A stretch of DNA of 64,000 bases from Diplolepis rosae (taxonomy: Eukaryota > Arthropoda > Insecta > Hymenoptera > Diplolepididae): the NCBI GenBank assembly GCA_030998225.1, contig JAPYXD010000717.1, positions 1,054,001-1,118,000 on the forward strand. Reading direction: 5' to 3'. The notes under the pieces were generated by a model, which saw only the letters and a list, made by a program, of their open reading frames with translations, ran no database searches and was not told the origin of the DNA. This document shows, one piece after another, positions 39,201-53,300 of this stretch. The first letter of the stretch is position 1, and each line of letters opens with the position of its first letter. Both the position numbers and the translations under genes were made by a program.

Positions 39201-40305
39201 GTCAATTTTGGTTCGGTCCTCATAGTTTTTGCTCTGTACGAGGGCCGTCCGACCTAGATAAATTTAATTTCAATTTTTTTAGCTTACCTTCAATGATAAT
39301 ACATACATATGTGATGTCCATAGGTGGTACACTTTTTTCGTCTTATTTGTAAATTAACCGTCTAAGTCAATTTTCGTTCGGTCCTCATAGTTTTTGCTCT
39401 GTACGAGGGCCGTCCGCCCTAGATAAATTTACTTTTAATTTTTTTTAGAGTACTTTCATTGATAATTCATACATATGTGATGTCCTTAGTTGGTACCCTT
39501 TTTTAGTTTTATATGTAAATTAACCGTCTAAGTCACTTTTCGTTCAGTCTGTCACAGTTTTTGCTCTGTACGAGGGCCGTCCGCCCTAGATAAATTTAAT
39601 TTTAATTTTTTTTTATTACCTTTTATGATAATACATACAAATGTGATGTCCATAGGTGGTACACTTTTTTCGTCTTATTTTTAATTTAACGGACTATTAA
39701 ACTTTTGGTTCGGTACTCATAGTTTTTGCTCTGTTCGAGGGCCGTCCGCCCTAGATAAATTTAATTTTAATTTTTTTTATAGCACCTTTAATGATGATAC
39801 ATACATATGTGATGTCCATATGTGGTACACTTTTTTGTTTTATATGTAAATTAACCGTCTATGACACTTTTCGTTCAGTCTGTCACAGTTTTTGCTGTGT
39901 ACGAGGGCCTTCCGCCCTAGATAAATTTATGTTTTAATTTCTTTATTGTACCCCTAATGATAATACATACACATGTGATGTCTATAGTTGGTACACTTTT
40001 TTCGTTTTATATGTAAATTAACCGTCTAAGTCAAGTTTCGTTCGGTCCTCATAGTTTTTGCTCTGTACGAGGGCCTTCCGCCCTAGATAAATTTAATTTT
40101 AATTTTTTTTAAAACACATCTAATGATAATACATACATATTTGATGTCCATATGTGGTACACTTTTTTGTTTTATATGTAAATTAACCGTCTATGACACT
40201 TTTCATTCAGTGTGTCACAGTTTTTGCTCTGTACGAGGGCCGTCCGCCCTAGATAAATTTAATTTTAAATTTTTTTAGAGTATCTTCAATGATGATACAT
40301 ACATA
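36273..40305 (+). repeat. Super-repeat unit, zone 3, copy 2
   Basis: This is the partner of 30283-34160 at +5.99 kb, rising to +6.15 kb after one extra monomer between about 39.8 and 40.1 kb. Homology fades after the unit with TTTTAAATTTTTTTAGAGTATC and GATGATAC at about 40.3 kb. The copy is not exact: some units have swapped sub-variants, as expected if later short gene conversions acted on an older block duplication. Confidence 0.85.
39671..39720 (+). repeat. Diverged patch, 10 of 10 transversions
   Basis: Unit positions 1-40 of a B monomer read TTTTTAATTTAACGGACTATTAAAC and onward. I count ten changes from consensus, all transversions, with the length preserved. The rest of the unit is ordinary. 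Confidence 0.75.
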
Positions 40306-42539
40306 TGTGATGTCCATAGGTGGTACACTTTTTTCGTCTTATTTGTAAATTAACCGTCTAAGTCAATTTTAGTTCGGTCCTCATAGTTTTTGCTCTGTAC
40401 GAGGGCCGTCCGCCCTAGATAAATTTAATTTTTATTTTTTTTAGAGTACTTTCATTGATAAGTCATACATATTTGATGTCCATAGGTGGTGCACTTTTTT
40501 TGTTTTATATGTAAATTAACCGTCTATGTCACTTTTCGTTCAGTCTGTCACAGTTTTTGCTCTGTACGAGGGCCGTCCACCCTAAATAAATTTAATTTTA
40601 ATTTTTTTTATAGTATCTTTAATGATAATACATACATATGTGATGTCCATAGGTGGTACACTTTTTTCGTCTTATTTGTAAATTAACCGTCTAAGTCAAT
40701 TTTAGTTCGGTCCTCATAGTTTTTGCTCTGTACGAGGGCCGTCCGCCCTAGATAAATTTAATTTTAATTTTTTTTGATTACCTTTTATGATAATACATAC
40801 ATATGTGATGTCCATAGGTGGTACACTTTTTTCGTCTTATTTGTAAATTAACCGTCTAAGTCAATTTTAGTTCGGTCCTCATAGTTTTTGCTCTGTACGA
40901 GGGCCGTCCGCCCTAGATAAATTTAATTTTAATTATCTTTATGGTACCTCTACTGATAATACATACACATGTGATGCCCATAGGTGTTTGACTTTTTCCT
41001 TTTATGTTTTAATTTACCGTGTAATTCACTTTTCGTTCAGTCTGTCACAGTTTTTGCTCTGTACGAGGGCCGTCCGCCCTAGATGAATTTAATTTTAGTT
41101 TTTTTTATAGTACCACTAATGATAATACATACACGTGTGATGTCCATAGGTGGTACACTTTTTACGTTTTATATGTAAATTAACCTTCTAAGTCAAGTTT
41201 CGTTCGGTCCTCATAGTTTTTGCTCTGTACGAGGGCCGTCCGCCCTAGATAAATTTAATTTTAATTTTTTTTATAGTATCTTTAATGATAATACATACAT
41301 ATGTGATGTCCATAGGTGGTACACTTTTTTCGTTTTATATGTAAATTAACCGTCTAAGTCACTTTTCGTTTAGTCTGTCACAGTTTTTGCTCTGTACGAG
41401 GGCCGTCCGCCCTAGATAAATTTAATTTTAATTTTTATATAGTACCTCTAATGATAATAAATACATATGTGATGTCCATAGTAGGTACCCTTTTCTTGTT
41501 TTATATGTAAATTAACAGTCTAAGTCACTTTTAGTTCAGTTTGTCACAGTTTTTGCTCTGTACGAGGGCCGTCCGCCCTAGATAAATTTAATTTTAATTT
41601 TTTTTGAATACCTTTAAAGATAATACATACATATGTGATGTCCATAGGTGGTACACTTTTTTCGTCTTATTTGTAAATTAACCGTCTAAGTCAATTTTAG
41701 TTCGGTCCTCATAGTTTTTGCTCTGTACGAGGGCCGTCCGCCCTAGATAAATTTACTTTTAATTTTTTTTAGAGTACTTTCATTGATAATTCATACATAT
41801 GTGATGTCCATAGGTGGTACCCTTTTTTTGTTTTATATGTAAATTAACCGTCTAAGTCACGTTTCGTTCAGTCTGTCACAGTTTTTGCTCTGTACGAGGG
41901 CCGTCCGCCCTAGATAAATTTAATTTTAATTTTTTTTGAGTACCTTTAATGATAATACATACACATGTGATGTCCATAGGTGGTACACTTTTTTCGTCTT
42001 ATTTGTAAATTAACCGTGTAAGTCAATTTTGGTTCAGTCCTCATAGTTTTTGCTCTGTACGAGGGCCGCCCGCCCTAGATAAATTTAATTATAATTTTTT
42101 TTATGGTACCTCTAATGATAATACATACATATGTGATGTCCATAGGTGGTACACTTTTTTCGTCTTATTTGTAAATTAACCGTCTATGTCAATTTTGGTT
42201 CGGTCCTCATAGTTTTTGCTCTGTACGAGGGCCGTCCGCTCTAGATAAATTTAATTTTAATTTTTTTTATAGTACCTCTAATGATAATACATACACATGT
42301 GATGTCCATAGGTGATTGACTTTTTCGTTTTATGTGTAAATTAACCGTGTAAGTCACTTTTCGTTCAGTCTGTCACAGTTTTGGCTCTGTACGAGGGCCG
42401 TCCGCCCTAGATAAATTTAATTTTAATTTTTTTAGAGTACTTTCATTGATAATACATACACATGTGATATCCATAGGTGGTACACTTTTTACGTTTTATA
42501 TGTAAATTAACCGTCGAAGTCACTTTTCGTTCAGTCTGT

Positions 42540-45000
42540 CACAGTTTTTGCTCTGTACGAGGGCCGTCCGCCATAGATAAATTTGATTTTAATTTTTTTT
42601 ATAGTACCTCTAATGATAATACATACATATGTGATGTCCATAGGTGGTACACTTTTTTCTTTTTATATATAAATTAACCGTCTAAGTCAATTTTCGTTCG
42701 GTCCTCATAGTTTTTGCTCTGTACGAGGGCCGTCAGCCCTAGATAAATTTAATTTCAATCTTTTTAGAGTACCTTCAATGATAATACATACATATGTGAT
42801 GTCCATAGGTGGTACACTTTTTTCGTCTTATTTGTAAATTAACCGTCTAAGTCACTTTTCGTTCAGTCTGTCACAGTTTTTGCTCTGTACGAGGGCCGTC
42901 CGCCCGAGATAAATTCACTTTTAATTTTTTTAGAGTACTTTCATTGATATTACATACATATGTGATGTCCATAGGTGGTACACTTTTTTCGTTTTATATG
43001 TAAATTAACCGTCTAAGTCAATTTTCGTTCAGTCTGTCACAGTTTTTGCTCTGTACGAGGGCCTTCCGCGCTAGATAAATTTAATTTTAATTTCTTTTAT
43101 TGTACCTCTAATGATAATACATACATATGTGATGTCCATAGGTGGTACCCTTTTTTTGTTTTATATGTAAATTAACCGTCTAAGTCAATTTTGGTTCGGT
43201 CCTCATAGTTTTTGCTCTGTACGAGGGCCGTCTGCCCAGGATAAATTCAATTTTAATTTTTTTTAGAGTACCTTTAATGATAATACATACATATGTGATG
43301 TCCATAGGTGGTAGACTTTTTTCGTCTTCTATGTAAATTAACAGTCTAAGTCACTTTTGGTTCGGTCCTCATAGTTTTTGCTCTGTACGAGGGCCGTCCG
43401 CCCGAGATAAATTTAATTTTAATTATTTTTATGGTACCTTTAATGATAATACATACATATGTGACGTCCATAGGTGGTACACTTTTTTCGTCTTATTTGT
43501 AAATTAACCGTCTAAGACAATTTTGGTTCAGTCCTCATAGTTTTTGCTCTGTACGAGGGCCGTCCGCACTAGATAAATTTAATTTTAATTATTTTTATGG
43601 TACCTCTAATGATAATACATCCACATGTGATGACCATAGGTGGTTGACTTCTTTCGTTTTATGTGTAAATTAACCGTCTAAGTCAATTTTGGTTCAGTCC
43701 TCATAGTTTTTGCTCTGTACGAGGGCCGTCCGCCCTAGATAAATTTAATTTTAATTATTTTTCTGGTACCTCTAATGATAATACATACACATTTGATGTA
43801 CATAGGTGGTTGAATTTTTTCGTTTTATATGTAAATTAAAAGTCTAAGTCAATTTTGGTTCTGTCCTCATAGTTTTTGCTCTGTACGAGGGCCGTCCGCC
43901 CTAGATAAATTTAATTTTAATTTTTTTTATGGTACCTTTAATGATGATACATACATATGTGATGTCCATAGGTGGTATACTTTTTTCGTCTTATTTGTAA
44001 ATTAACCGTCTAAGTCAATTTTGGTTCAGTCCTCATAGTCTTTGCTCTGTACGAGGGCCGTCCGCCCTAGATAAATTTACTTTTAATTTTTTTAAGAGTA
44101 CTTTCATTGATAATTCATACATATGTGATGTCCATAGGTGGTACCCTTTTTTTGTTTTATATGTAAATTAACCGTCTCTGTCAATTTTCGTTCAGTCTGT
44201 CACAGTTTTTGCTCTGTACGAGGGCCTTCCGCGCTAGATAAATTTAATTTTAAATTCTTTTATTGTACCTCTAATGATAATACATACATATGTGATGTCC
44301 ATAGGTGGTACACTTTTTTCGTCTTATTTGTAAATTAACCGTCTAAGTCAATTTTGGTTCAGTCCTCATAGTCTTTGCTCTGTACGAGGGCCGTCCGCCC
44401 TAGATAAATTTACTTTTAATTTTTTTAGAGTACATTTATTGATAATTCATACATATGTGATGTCCATAGGTGGTACCCTTTTTTTGTTTTATATGTAAAT
44501 TAACCGTCTAAGTCACTTTTCGTTCAGTCTGCCACAGTTTTTGCTCTGTACGAGGGCTGTCCGCCCGAGATAAATTCACTTTTAATTTTTTTAGAGTACT
44601 TTCATTGATAATACATACATATGTGATGTCCATAGGTGGTACACTTTTTTCGTTTTATATGTAAATTGACCGTCTAAGTCACTTTTCGTTCAGTCTGTCA
44701 CAGTTTTTGCTCTGTACGAGGGCCGTCCGCGCTAGATAAATTTAATTTTAATTTTTTTTATATTACCTTTAAAGATATTACATTCATATGAGATGTCCAT
44801 AGGTGGTACACTTTTTTTGTTTTATATGTAAATTAACCGTCTAGGTCAATTTTTGTTCGGTCCTCATAGTTTATGCTCTGTACGAGGGCCGTCTGCCCTA
44901 GATAAATTCAATTTTAATTTTTTTTAGAGTACCTCTAATGATAATACATACACATGTGATGTCTATAGTTGGTACACTTTTTTCGTTTTATATGTAAATT
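42540..45000 (+). repeat. 17-monomer tandem duplication, left copy
   Basis: Markers recur at +2.82 kb: GATAAATTCAC 42908/45731, GCCCAGGATAAATTC 43234/46051, GTGACGTCC 43461/46278, CATCCACATG about 43619/46435, an A unit starting GTGGTACCC 44138/46953, and GTCTGCCC with GTCTATAGTTGG about 44890/47710. The offset drops from 2823 to 2817 where the right copy lost about six bases of A/T tract near 45905. Homology ends by about 45.0 kb. Confidence 0.88.
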
Positions 45001-45359
45001 AACCGTCTAAGTCAATTTTGGTTCAGTCCTCATAGTTTTTGCTCTGTACGAGGGCCGTCCGCCCTAGATAAATTTAATTTTAATTATTTTATGGTACCTC
45101 TAATGATAATACATACACATGTGATGACCATAGGTGGTTGACTTTTTCGTTTTATATGTATATTAACCGTGTAAGTCACTTTTCGTTCAGTCGGTCACAG
45201 TTTTGGCTCTGTACGAGGGCCGTCCGCCCTAGATAAATTTAATTTTAATTTTTTTTAGAGTGCCTTCAATGATAATACATACATATGTGATGTCCATAGG
45301 TGGTACACTTTTTTCGTTTTATATGTAAATTAACCGTCCAAGTCACTTTTCGTTCAGTC

Positions 45360-47820
45360 TGTCACAGTTTTTGCTCTGTACGAGGGCCGTCCGCCATAGA
45401 TAAATTTAATTTTAATTTTTTTTATAGTACCTCTAATGATAATACATACATATTTGATGTCCATAGGTGGTAGACTTGGTTCTTTTTATATGTAAACTAA
45501 CCGTCTAAGTCAATTTTGGTTCGGTCCTCATAGTTTTTGCTCTGTACGAGGGCCGTCTGCCCTAGATAAATTTAATTTCAATTTTTTTAGAGTACCTTCA
45601 ATGATAATACATACATATGTGATGTCCATAGGTGGTACACTTTTTTCGTCTTATTTGTAAATTAACCGTCTAAGTCAATTCTCGTTGAGTCTGTCACAGT
45701 TTTTGCTCTGTTCGAGGGCAGTCCGCACTAGATAAATTCACTTTTAATTTTTTTAGAGTACTTTCATTGATACTACATACATATGTGATGTCCATAGGTG
45801 GTACACGTTTTTCGTTTTATATGTAAATTAACCGTCTAAGTCAATTTTCGTTCAGTCTGTCACAGTTTTTGCTCTGTGCGAGGGCCTTCCGCGCTAGATA
45901 AATTTAATTTTTTTTATTGTACCTCTAATGATAATACATACATATGTGATGTCCATAGGTGGTACCCTTTTTTTGTTTTATATGTAAATTAACCGTCTAA
46001 GTCAATTTTGGTTCGGTCCTCATAGTTTTTGCTCTGTACGAGGGCCGTCTGCCCAGGATAAATTCAATTTTAATTTTTTTTAGAGTACCTTTAATGATAA
46101 TACATACATATGTGATGTCCATAGGTGGTAGACTTTTTTCGTCTTATTTGTAAATTAACCGTCTAAGTCAATTTTGGTTCAGTCCTCATAGTTTTTGCTC
46201 TGTACGAGGGCCGTCCGCCCTAGATAAATTTAATTTTAATTATTTTTATGGTACCTTTAATGATAATACATACATATGTGACGTCCATAGGTGGTACACT
46301 TTTTTCGTCTTATTTGTAAATTAACCGTCTAAGACAATTTTGGTTCAGTCCTCATAGTTTTTGCTCTGTACGAGGGCCGTCCGCACTAGATAAATTTAAT
46401 TTTAATTATTTTTATCGAACCACTAATGATAATACATCCACATGTGATGACCATAGGTGGTTGACTCTTTCGTTTTATGTGTAAATTAACGGTCTAAGTC
46501 AATTTTGGTTCAGTCCTCATAGTTTTTGCTCTGTACGAGGGCCGTCCGCCCTAGATAAATTTAATTTTAATTATTTTTATGGTACCTCTAATGATAATAC
46601 ATACACATGTGATGACCATAGGTGGTTGACTCTTTCGTTTTATGTGTAAATTAACCGTCTAAGTCACTTTTGGTTCAGTACTCATAGTTTTTGCTCTGTA
46701 CGAGGGCCGTCCGCCCTAGATAAATTTAATTTTAATTTTTTTTATGGTACCTTTAATGATAATACATACATATGTGATGTCCATAGGTGGTACACTTTTT
46801 TCGTTTTATTTGTAAATTAACCGTCTAAGTCAATTTTGGTTCAGTCCTCATAGTCTTTGCTCTGTACGAGGGCCGTCCGCCCTAGATAAATTTACTTTTA
46901 ATTTTTTTAAGAGTACTTTCATTGATAATTCATACATATGTGATGTCCATAGGTGGTACCCTTTTTTTGTTTTATATGTAAATTAACCGTCTATGTCAAT
47001 TTTCGTTCAGTCTGTCACAGTTTTTGCTCTGAACGAGGGCCTTCCGCGCTAGATAAATTTAATTTTAAATTCTTTTATTGTACCTCTAATGATAATACAT
47101 ACATATGTGATGTCCATAGGTGGTACACTTTTTTCGTCTTATTTGTAAATTAACCGTCTAAGTCAATTTTGGTTCAGTCCTCATAGTCTTTGCTCTGTAC
47201 GAGGGCCGTCCGCCCTAGATAAATTTACTTTTAATTTTTTTTAGAGTACATTTATTGATAATTCATACATATGTGATGTCCATAGGTGGTACCCTTTTTT
47301 TGTTTTATATGTAAATTAACCGTCTAAGTCACTTTTCGTTCAGTCTGCCACAGTTTTTGCTCTGTACGAGGGCTGTCCGCCCGAGATAAATTCACTTTTA
47401 ATTTTTTTAGAGTACTTTCAATGATAATACATACATATGTGATGTCCATAGGTGGTACACTTTTTTCGTTTTATATGTTAATTAACCGTCTAAGTCAATT
47501 TTCGTTCAGTCTGTTACAGTTTTTGCTCTGTACGAGGCCCTTCCGCCGTAGATAAATTCGATTTTAATTTCTTTTATTGTACCTCTAATGATAATACATA
47601 CATATGTGATGTCCATAGGTGGTACCCTTTTTTTGTTTTATATGTAAATTAACCGTCTAAGTCAATTTTTGTTCGGTCCTCATAGTTTTTGCTCTGTACG
47701 AGGGCCGTCTGCCCTAGATAAATTCAATTTTAATTTTTTTTAGAGTACCTCTAATGATAATACATACACATGTGATGTCTATAGTTGGTACACTTTTTTC
47801 GTTTTATATGTAAATTAACC
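45360..47820 (+). repeat. 17-monomer tandem duplication, right copy
   Basis: This is the partner of 42540-45000. The two copies keep the same order of rare variants but differ at scattered sites, for example ATCGAACCACTAATG at 46.42 kb against ATGGTACCTCTAATG in the left copy. A further copy of the middle section (GTGACGTCC, GCACTAG, CATCCACATG, TTGACTCTTTCG) lies at 49.70-50.20 kb, 3,486 bp (21 monomers) beyond. Confidence 0.88.
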
Positions 47821-48404
47821 GTCTAAGTCAAGTTTCGTTCGGTCCTCATAGTTTTTGCTCTGTACGAGGGCCGTCCGCCCTAGATAAATTTACTTTTAAT
47901 TTTTTTTAGAGTACTTTCATTGATAATTCATACATATGTGATGTCCATAGGTGGTACCCTTTTTTGGTTTTTTATTTAAATTAACCGTCTATGTAATTTT
48001 TCGTTCAGTTTGTCAGAGTTTTTGCTCTGTACGAGGGCCGTCCGCCCTAGATAAATTTAATTTTAATTTTTTTTGACTACCTTTAATGATAATACATACA
48101 TATGTGATGTCCATAGGTGGTACACTTTTTTCGTCTTATTTGTAAATTAACCCTCTAAGTCAATTTTCGTTCGGTCCTCATAGTTTTTGCTCTGTACGAG
48201 GGCCGTCCGCCCTAGATAAATTTACTTTTAATTTTTTTTAGAGTACTTTCATTGATAATTCATACATATGTGATGTCTATAGGTGGTACCCTTTTTTTGT
48301 TTTATATGTAAATTAACTGTCTAAGTCACTTTTCGTTCAGTCTGTCACAGTTTTTGCTCTGTACGAGGGCCGTCCGCCCTAGATAAATTTAATTTAAATT
48401 TTTT

Positions 48405-48465
48405 TTGATTAACTTTTATGATAAAACATACAAAAGTGATGTACATAGGTGGTAAAAATTTTTCG
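48405..48465 (+). repeat. Diverged patch, 8 of 8 changes are transversions to A
   Basis: The stretch TTAACTTTTATGATAAAACATACAAAAG onward has eight substitutions against its own variant family. All are C to A or T to A on this strand, with no indel. ATAAAACATAC also appears near 50742, 51575, 56713 and 57540, so part of the change is shared with later units. Confidence 0.7.
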
Positions 48466-50360
48466 TCTTATTTGTAAATTAACCGTCTAAGTCAATTTTG
48501 GTTCAGTCCTCATAGTTTTTGCTCTGTACGAGGGCCGCCCGCCCTAGATAAATTTAATTTTAATTATTTTTATGGTACCTCTAATGATAATACATACATA
48601 TGTGATGTCCATAGGTGGTACCCTTTTGTTGGTTAATATGTAAATTAACCGTCTATGTCACTTTTCGTTCAGTCTGTCACAGTTTTTGCTCTGCACGAGG
48701 GCCGTCCGCCCTAGATAAATTTAATTTTAATTTTTTTTGATTACCTTTTATGATAATACATACATATGTGATGTCCATAGGTGGTACACTTTTTTCGTCT
48801 TATTTGTAAATTAACCGTCTAAGTCAATTTTAGTTCGGGCCTCATAGTCTTCGCTCTGTACGAGGGCCGTCCGCCCTAGATAAATTTACTTTTAATTTTT
48901 TTTAGAGTACTTTCATTGATAATTCATACATATGTGATGTCCATAGGTGGTACCCTTTTTTTTTTTATATGTAAATTAACCGTCTATGTCACTTTTCGTT
49001 CAGTCTGTCACAGTTTTTGCTCTGTACGAGGGCCGTCCGCCCTAGATAAATTTAATTTTCATTTTTTTTGACTACCTTTAATGATAATACATACATATGT
49101 GATGTCCATAGGTGGTACACTTTTTTCGTCTTAGATGTAAATTAACCGTCTAAGTCAATTTTCTTTCGGTCCTCATAGTTTTTGCTCTGTTCGAGGGCCG
49201 TCCGCCCTAGATAAATTTAATTTTTATTTTTTTTATAGTACCTCTAATGTTAATACATACATATGTGATGTCCATAGGTGGTACACTTTTTTCGTTTTAT
49301 ATGTAAATTAACCGTCTAAGTTACTTTTCGTTCAGTCTGTCACAGTCTTTGCTCTGTACGAGGGCCTTCCGCGCTAGATAAATTTAATTATAATTTCTTT
49401 TATTGTACCTCTAATGATAATACATACATATGTGATGTCCATAGGTGGTACCCTTTTTTTGTTTTATATGTAAATTAACCGTCTAAGTCACTTTTCGTTC
49501 AGTCTGTCACAGTTTTTGCTCTGTACGAGGGCCGTTCGCCCTAGATAAATTAAATTTTAATTTTTTTTGACTACCTTTAATGATAATACATACATATGTG
49601 ATGTCCATAGGTGGTACACTTTTTTCGTCTTATTTGTAAATTAACCGTCTAAGTCAATTTTGGTTCAGTCCTCATAGTTTTTGCTCTGTACGAGGGCCGT
49701 CCGCCCTAGATAAATTTAATTTTAATTATTTTTATGGTACCTTTAATGATAATACATACATATGTGACGTCCATAGGTGGTACACTTTTTTCGTCTTATT
49801 TGTAAATTAACCGTCTAAGTCAATTTTGGTTCAGTCCTCATAGTTTTTGCTCTGTACGAGGGCCGTCCGCACTAGATAAATTTAATTTTAATTATTTTTA
49901 TGGTACCTCTAATGATAATACATCCACATGTGATGACCATAGGTGGTTGACTCTTTCGTTTTATGTGTAAATTAACCGTCTAAGTCAATTTTGGTTCAGT
50001 CCTCAGAGTTTTTGCTCTGTACGAGGGCCGTCCGCCCTAGATAAATTTAATTTTAATTATTTTTATGGTACCTCTAATGATAATACATACACATGTGATG
50101 ACCATAGGTGGTTGACTCTTTCGTTTTATGTGTAAATTAACCGTCTAAGTCAATTTTGGTTCAGTCCTCATAGTTTTTGCTCTGTACGAGGGCCGTCCGC
50201 CCTAGATAAATTTAATTTTAATTTTTTTTATAGTACCTCTAATGATAATACATACATATGTGATGTCCATAGGTGGTACCCTTTTTTTGTTTTATATGTA
50301 AATTAACCGTCTAAGTCACTTTTCGTTCAGTCTGTCACAGTTTTTGCTCTGTACGAGGGC

Positions 50361-53300
50361 CCTCCGCACTAGATAAATTTAATTATAATTTTTTTTATAG
50401 TACCTCTAATGATAATACATACATATGTGATGTCCTTATGTGGTACACTTTTTTGTTTTATATGTAAATTAACCGTCTATGACACTTTTCGTTCAGTGTG
50501 TCACAGTTTTTGCTCTGTACGAGGGCCGTCCGCCCTAGATAAATTTAATTTAAAATTTTTTTAGAGTATCTTTCATTGATAATTCATACATATGTGATGT
50601 CTATAGGTGGTACCCTTTTTTTGTTTTATATGTAAATTAACTGTCTGAGTCACTTTTCGTTCAGTCTGTCACAGTTTTTGCTCTGTACGAGGGCCGTCCG
50701 CCCTAGATAAATTTAATTTAAATAATTTTTGAATACCTTTAATGATAAAACATACATATGTGATGTCCATAGGTGGTACACTTTTTTCGTCTTATTTGTA
50801 AATTAACCGTCTAAGTCAATTTTGGTTCGGTCCTCATAGTTTTTGCTCTGTACGAGGGCCGTCCGCCCTAGATAAATTTAATTTCAATTTTTTTAGACTA
50901 CCTTCAATGATAATACATACATATGTGATGTCCATAGGTGGTACACTTTTTTCGTCTTATATGTAAATTAACCGTCTAAGTCAATTTTCGTTCGGTCCTC
51001 ATAGTTTTTGCTCTGTTCGAGGGCCGTCCGCCCTAGATAAATTTAATTTTAATTTCTTTTATTGTACGTCTAATGATAATACATACATATGTGATGTCCA
51101 TAGGTGGTACCCTTTTTTTGTTTTATATGTAAATTAACCGTCTAAGTCACTTTTCGTTCAGTCTGTCACAGTTTTTGCTCTGTACGAGGGCCTTCCGCGC
51201 TAGATAAATTTAATTTTAATTTCTTGTATTGTACCTCTAATGATAATACATACATATGTGATGTCCTTAGGTGGTACACTTTTTTCGTTTTATATGTAAA
51301 TTAACCGTCTAAGTCAATTTTCGTTCGGTCCTCATAGTTTTTGCTCTGTACGAGGGCCGTCCGCCCTAGATAAATTTACTTTTAATTTTTTTTAGAGTAC
51401 TTTCATTGATAATTCATACATATGTGATGTCTATAGGTGGTAACCTTTTTTTGTTTTATATGTAAATTAACCGTCTAAGTCACTTTTCGTTCAGTCTGTC
51501 ACAGTTTTTGCTCTGTACGAGGGCCGTCCGCCCTAGATAAATTTAATTTTAATTTTTTTTGAATACCTTCAATGATAAAACATACATAAGTGATGTCCAT
51601 AGGTGGTACACTTTTTTCGTCTTATTTGTAAATTAACCGTGTAAGTCAATTTTGGGTCAGTCTCTCATAGTTTTTGCTCTGTACGAGGGCCGTCCGCCCT
51701 AGATAAATTTAATTTTTATTTTTTTTGAATACCTTTAATGATAATACATACATATGTGATGTCCATAGGTGGTACACTTTTTTCGTCTTATATGTAAATT
51801 AACCGTCTAAGTCAATTTTCGTTCGGTCCTCATAGTTTTTGCTCTGTTCGAGGGCCGTCCGCACTAGATAAATTTAATTTTTTTATTGTACCTCTAATGA
51901 TAATACATACATATGTGTTGTCCATAGGAGGTACCCTTTTTTTGTTTTATATGTAAATTAACCGTCTAAGTCACTTTTCGTTAAGTCTGTCACAGTTTTT
52001 GCTCTGTACGAGGGCCTTCCGCGCTAGATAAATTTAATTTTAATTTCTTGTATTGTACCTCTAATGATAATACATACATATGTGATGTCCATAGGTGGTA
52101 CCCTTTTTTTGTTTTATATGTAAATTAACCGTCTAAGTCACTTTTCGTTCAGTCTGTCACAGTTTTTGCTCTGTACGAGGGCCGTCCGCCCTAGATAAAT
52201 TTAATTTTAATTTTTTTTAGAGTACCTTCAATGATAATACATACATATGTGATGTCCATAGGTGGTTCACTTTTTTCGTCTTATATGTAAATTAACCGTC
52301 TAAGTCAATTTTCGTTCGGTCCTCATAGTTTTTGCTCTGTTCGAGGGCCGTACGCCCTAGATAAATTTAATTTTAATTTTTTTTATAGTACCTCGAATGA
52401 TAATACATACATATGTGATGTCCTTATGTGGTACACTTTTTTGTTTTATATGTAAATTAACCGTATAATTCACTTTTCGTTCAGTCTGTCACAGTTTTTG
52501 CTCTATACGAGGGCCGTACGCCACAGATAAATTCACTTTTAATTTTTTTAGAGTACTTTCATTGATAATACATACATATGTGATGTCCATAGGTGGTACA
52601 CTTTTTACGTCTTATTTGTAAATTAACCGTCTAAATCAATTTTGGTTCAGTCCTCATAGTTTTTGCTCTGTACGAGAGCCGTCCGCCCTAGATAAATTTA
52701 ATTTTAATTATTTTTGTGGTACCTCTAATGATAATACATACACATGTGATGTCCATAGGTGGTTGACTTTTTCGTTTTATGTGTAAATTAACCGTCTAAG
52801 ACACTTTTCGTTCAGTCTGTCACAGTTTTTGCTCTGTACGAGGGCCGTCCGCCCTAGATAAATTTAATTTTAATTTTTTTTGATTACCTTTTATGATAAT
52901 ACATACATATGTGATGTCCATAGGTGGTACACTTTTTTCGTCTTATTTGTAAATTAACCGTCTAAGTCAATTTTCGTTCGGTCCTCATAGTCTTCGCTCT
53001 GTACGAGGGCCGTCCGCCCTAGATAAATTTACTTTTAATTTTTTTTAGAGTACCTCTAATGATAATACATACACATGTGATGACCATAGGTGGTTGACTT
53101 TTTCGTTCTATGTGTAAATTAATTGTCTAAGACACTTTTCGTTCAGTCTGTCACAGTTTTTGCTCTGTACGAGGGCCGTCCGCCCTAGTTAAATTTAATT
53201 TTTTTTTTTTTATGGTACATCTAATGATAATACATACACATGTGATGACCATATGTGGTAAACTTTTTCGTTTTATGTGTAAATTAACCGTCTAAGTCAA

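Larger units (their letters stand above)
30100..40305 (+). repeat. Array zone 3: AAAGTACTTTTATTG variant block and ~6-kb super-repeat
   Basis: The variant TTTCTTTTAAAGTACTTTTATTG, mostly with GATAATTCATAC, occurs in 16 monomers. Its ACTTTTAA (or ACATTTAA) starts are 30283, 30615, 30949, 31614, 31947, 32612, 34443, 34775, 35109, 35772, 36273, 36605, 36940, 37604, 37937 and 38601. I saw the full variant nowhere else. Spacings are about 332 (2 units), 664 (4), 501 (3) and one of 1831 (11). The series 2-2-4-2-4 occurs twice and belongs to a larger duplicated unit. Other markers are GTCTATAGTTGCTAC and GGCCTTCCGCC. Confidence 0.88.
40305..50300 (+). repeat. Array zone 4: mosaic region
   Basis: This zone mixes A and B units with no single dominant higher-order register. 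Local markers are TTCACTTTTAATTTTTTTAGAGTAC, GTCTGCCCAGGATAAATTC, GTGACGTCC, CATCCACATG and TTGACTCTTTCG. Its main structure is the 2.82-kb tandem duplication listed separately, with a partial third copy of its middle part near 49.7-50.2 kb. I saw no gene or unique sequence. Confidence 0.8.
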
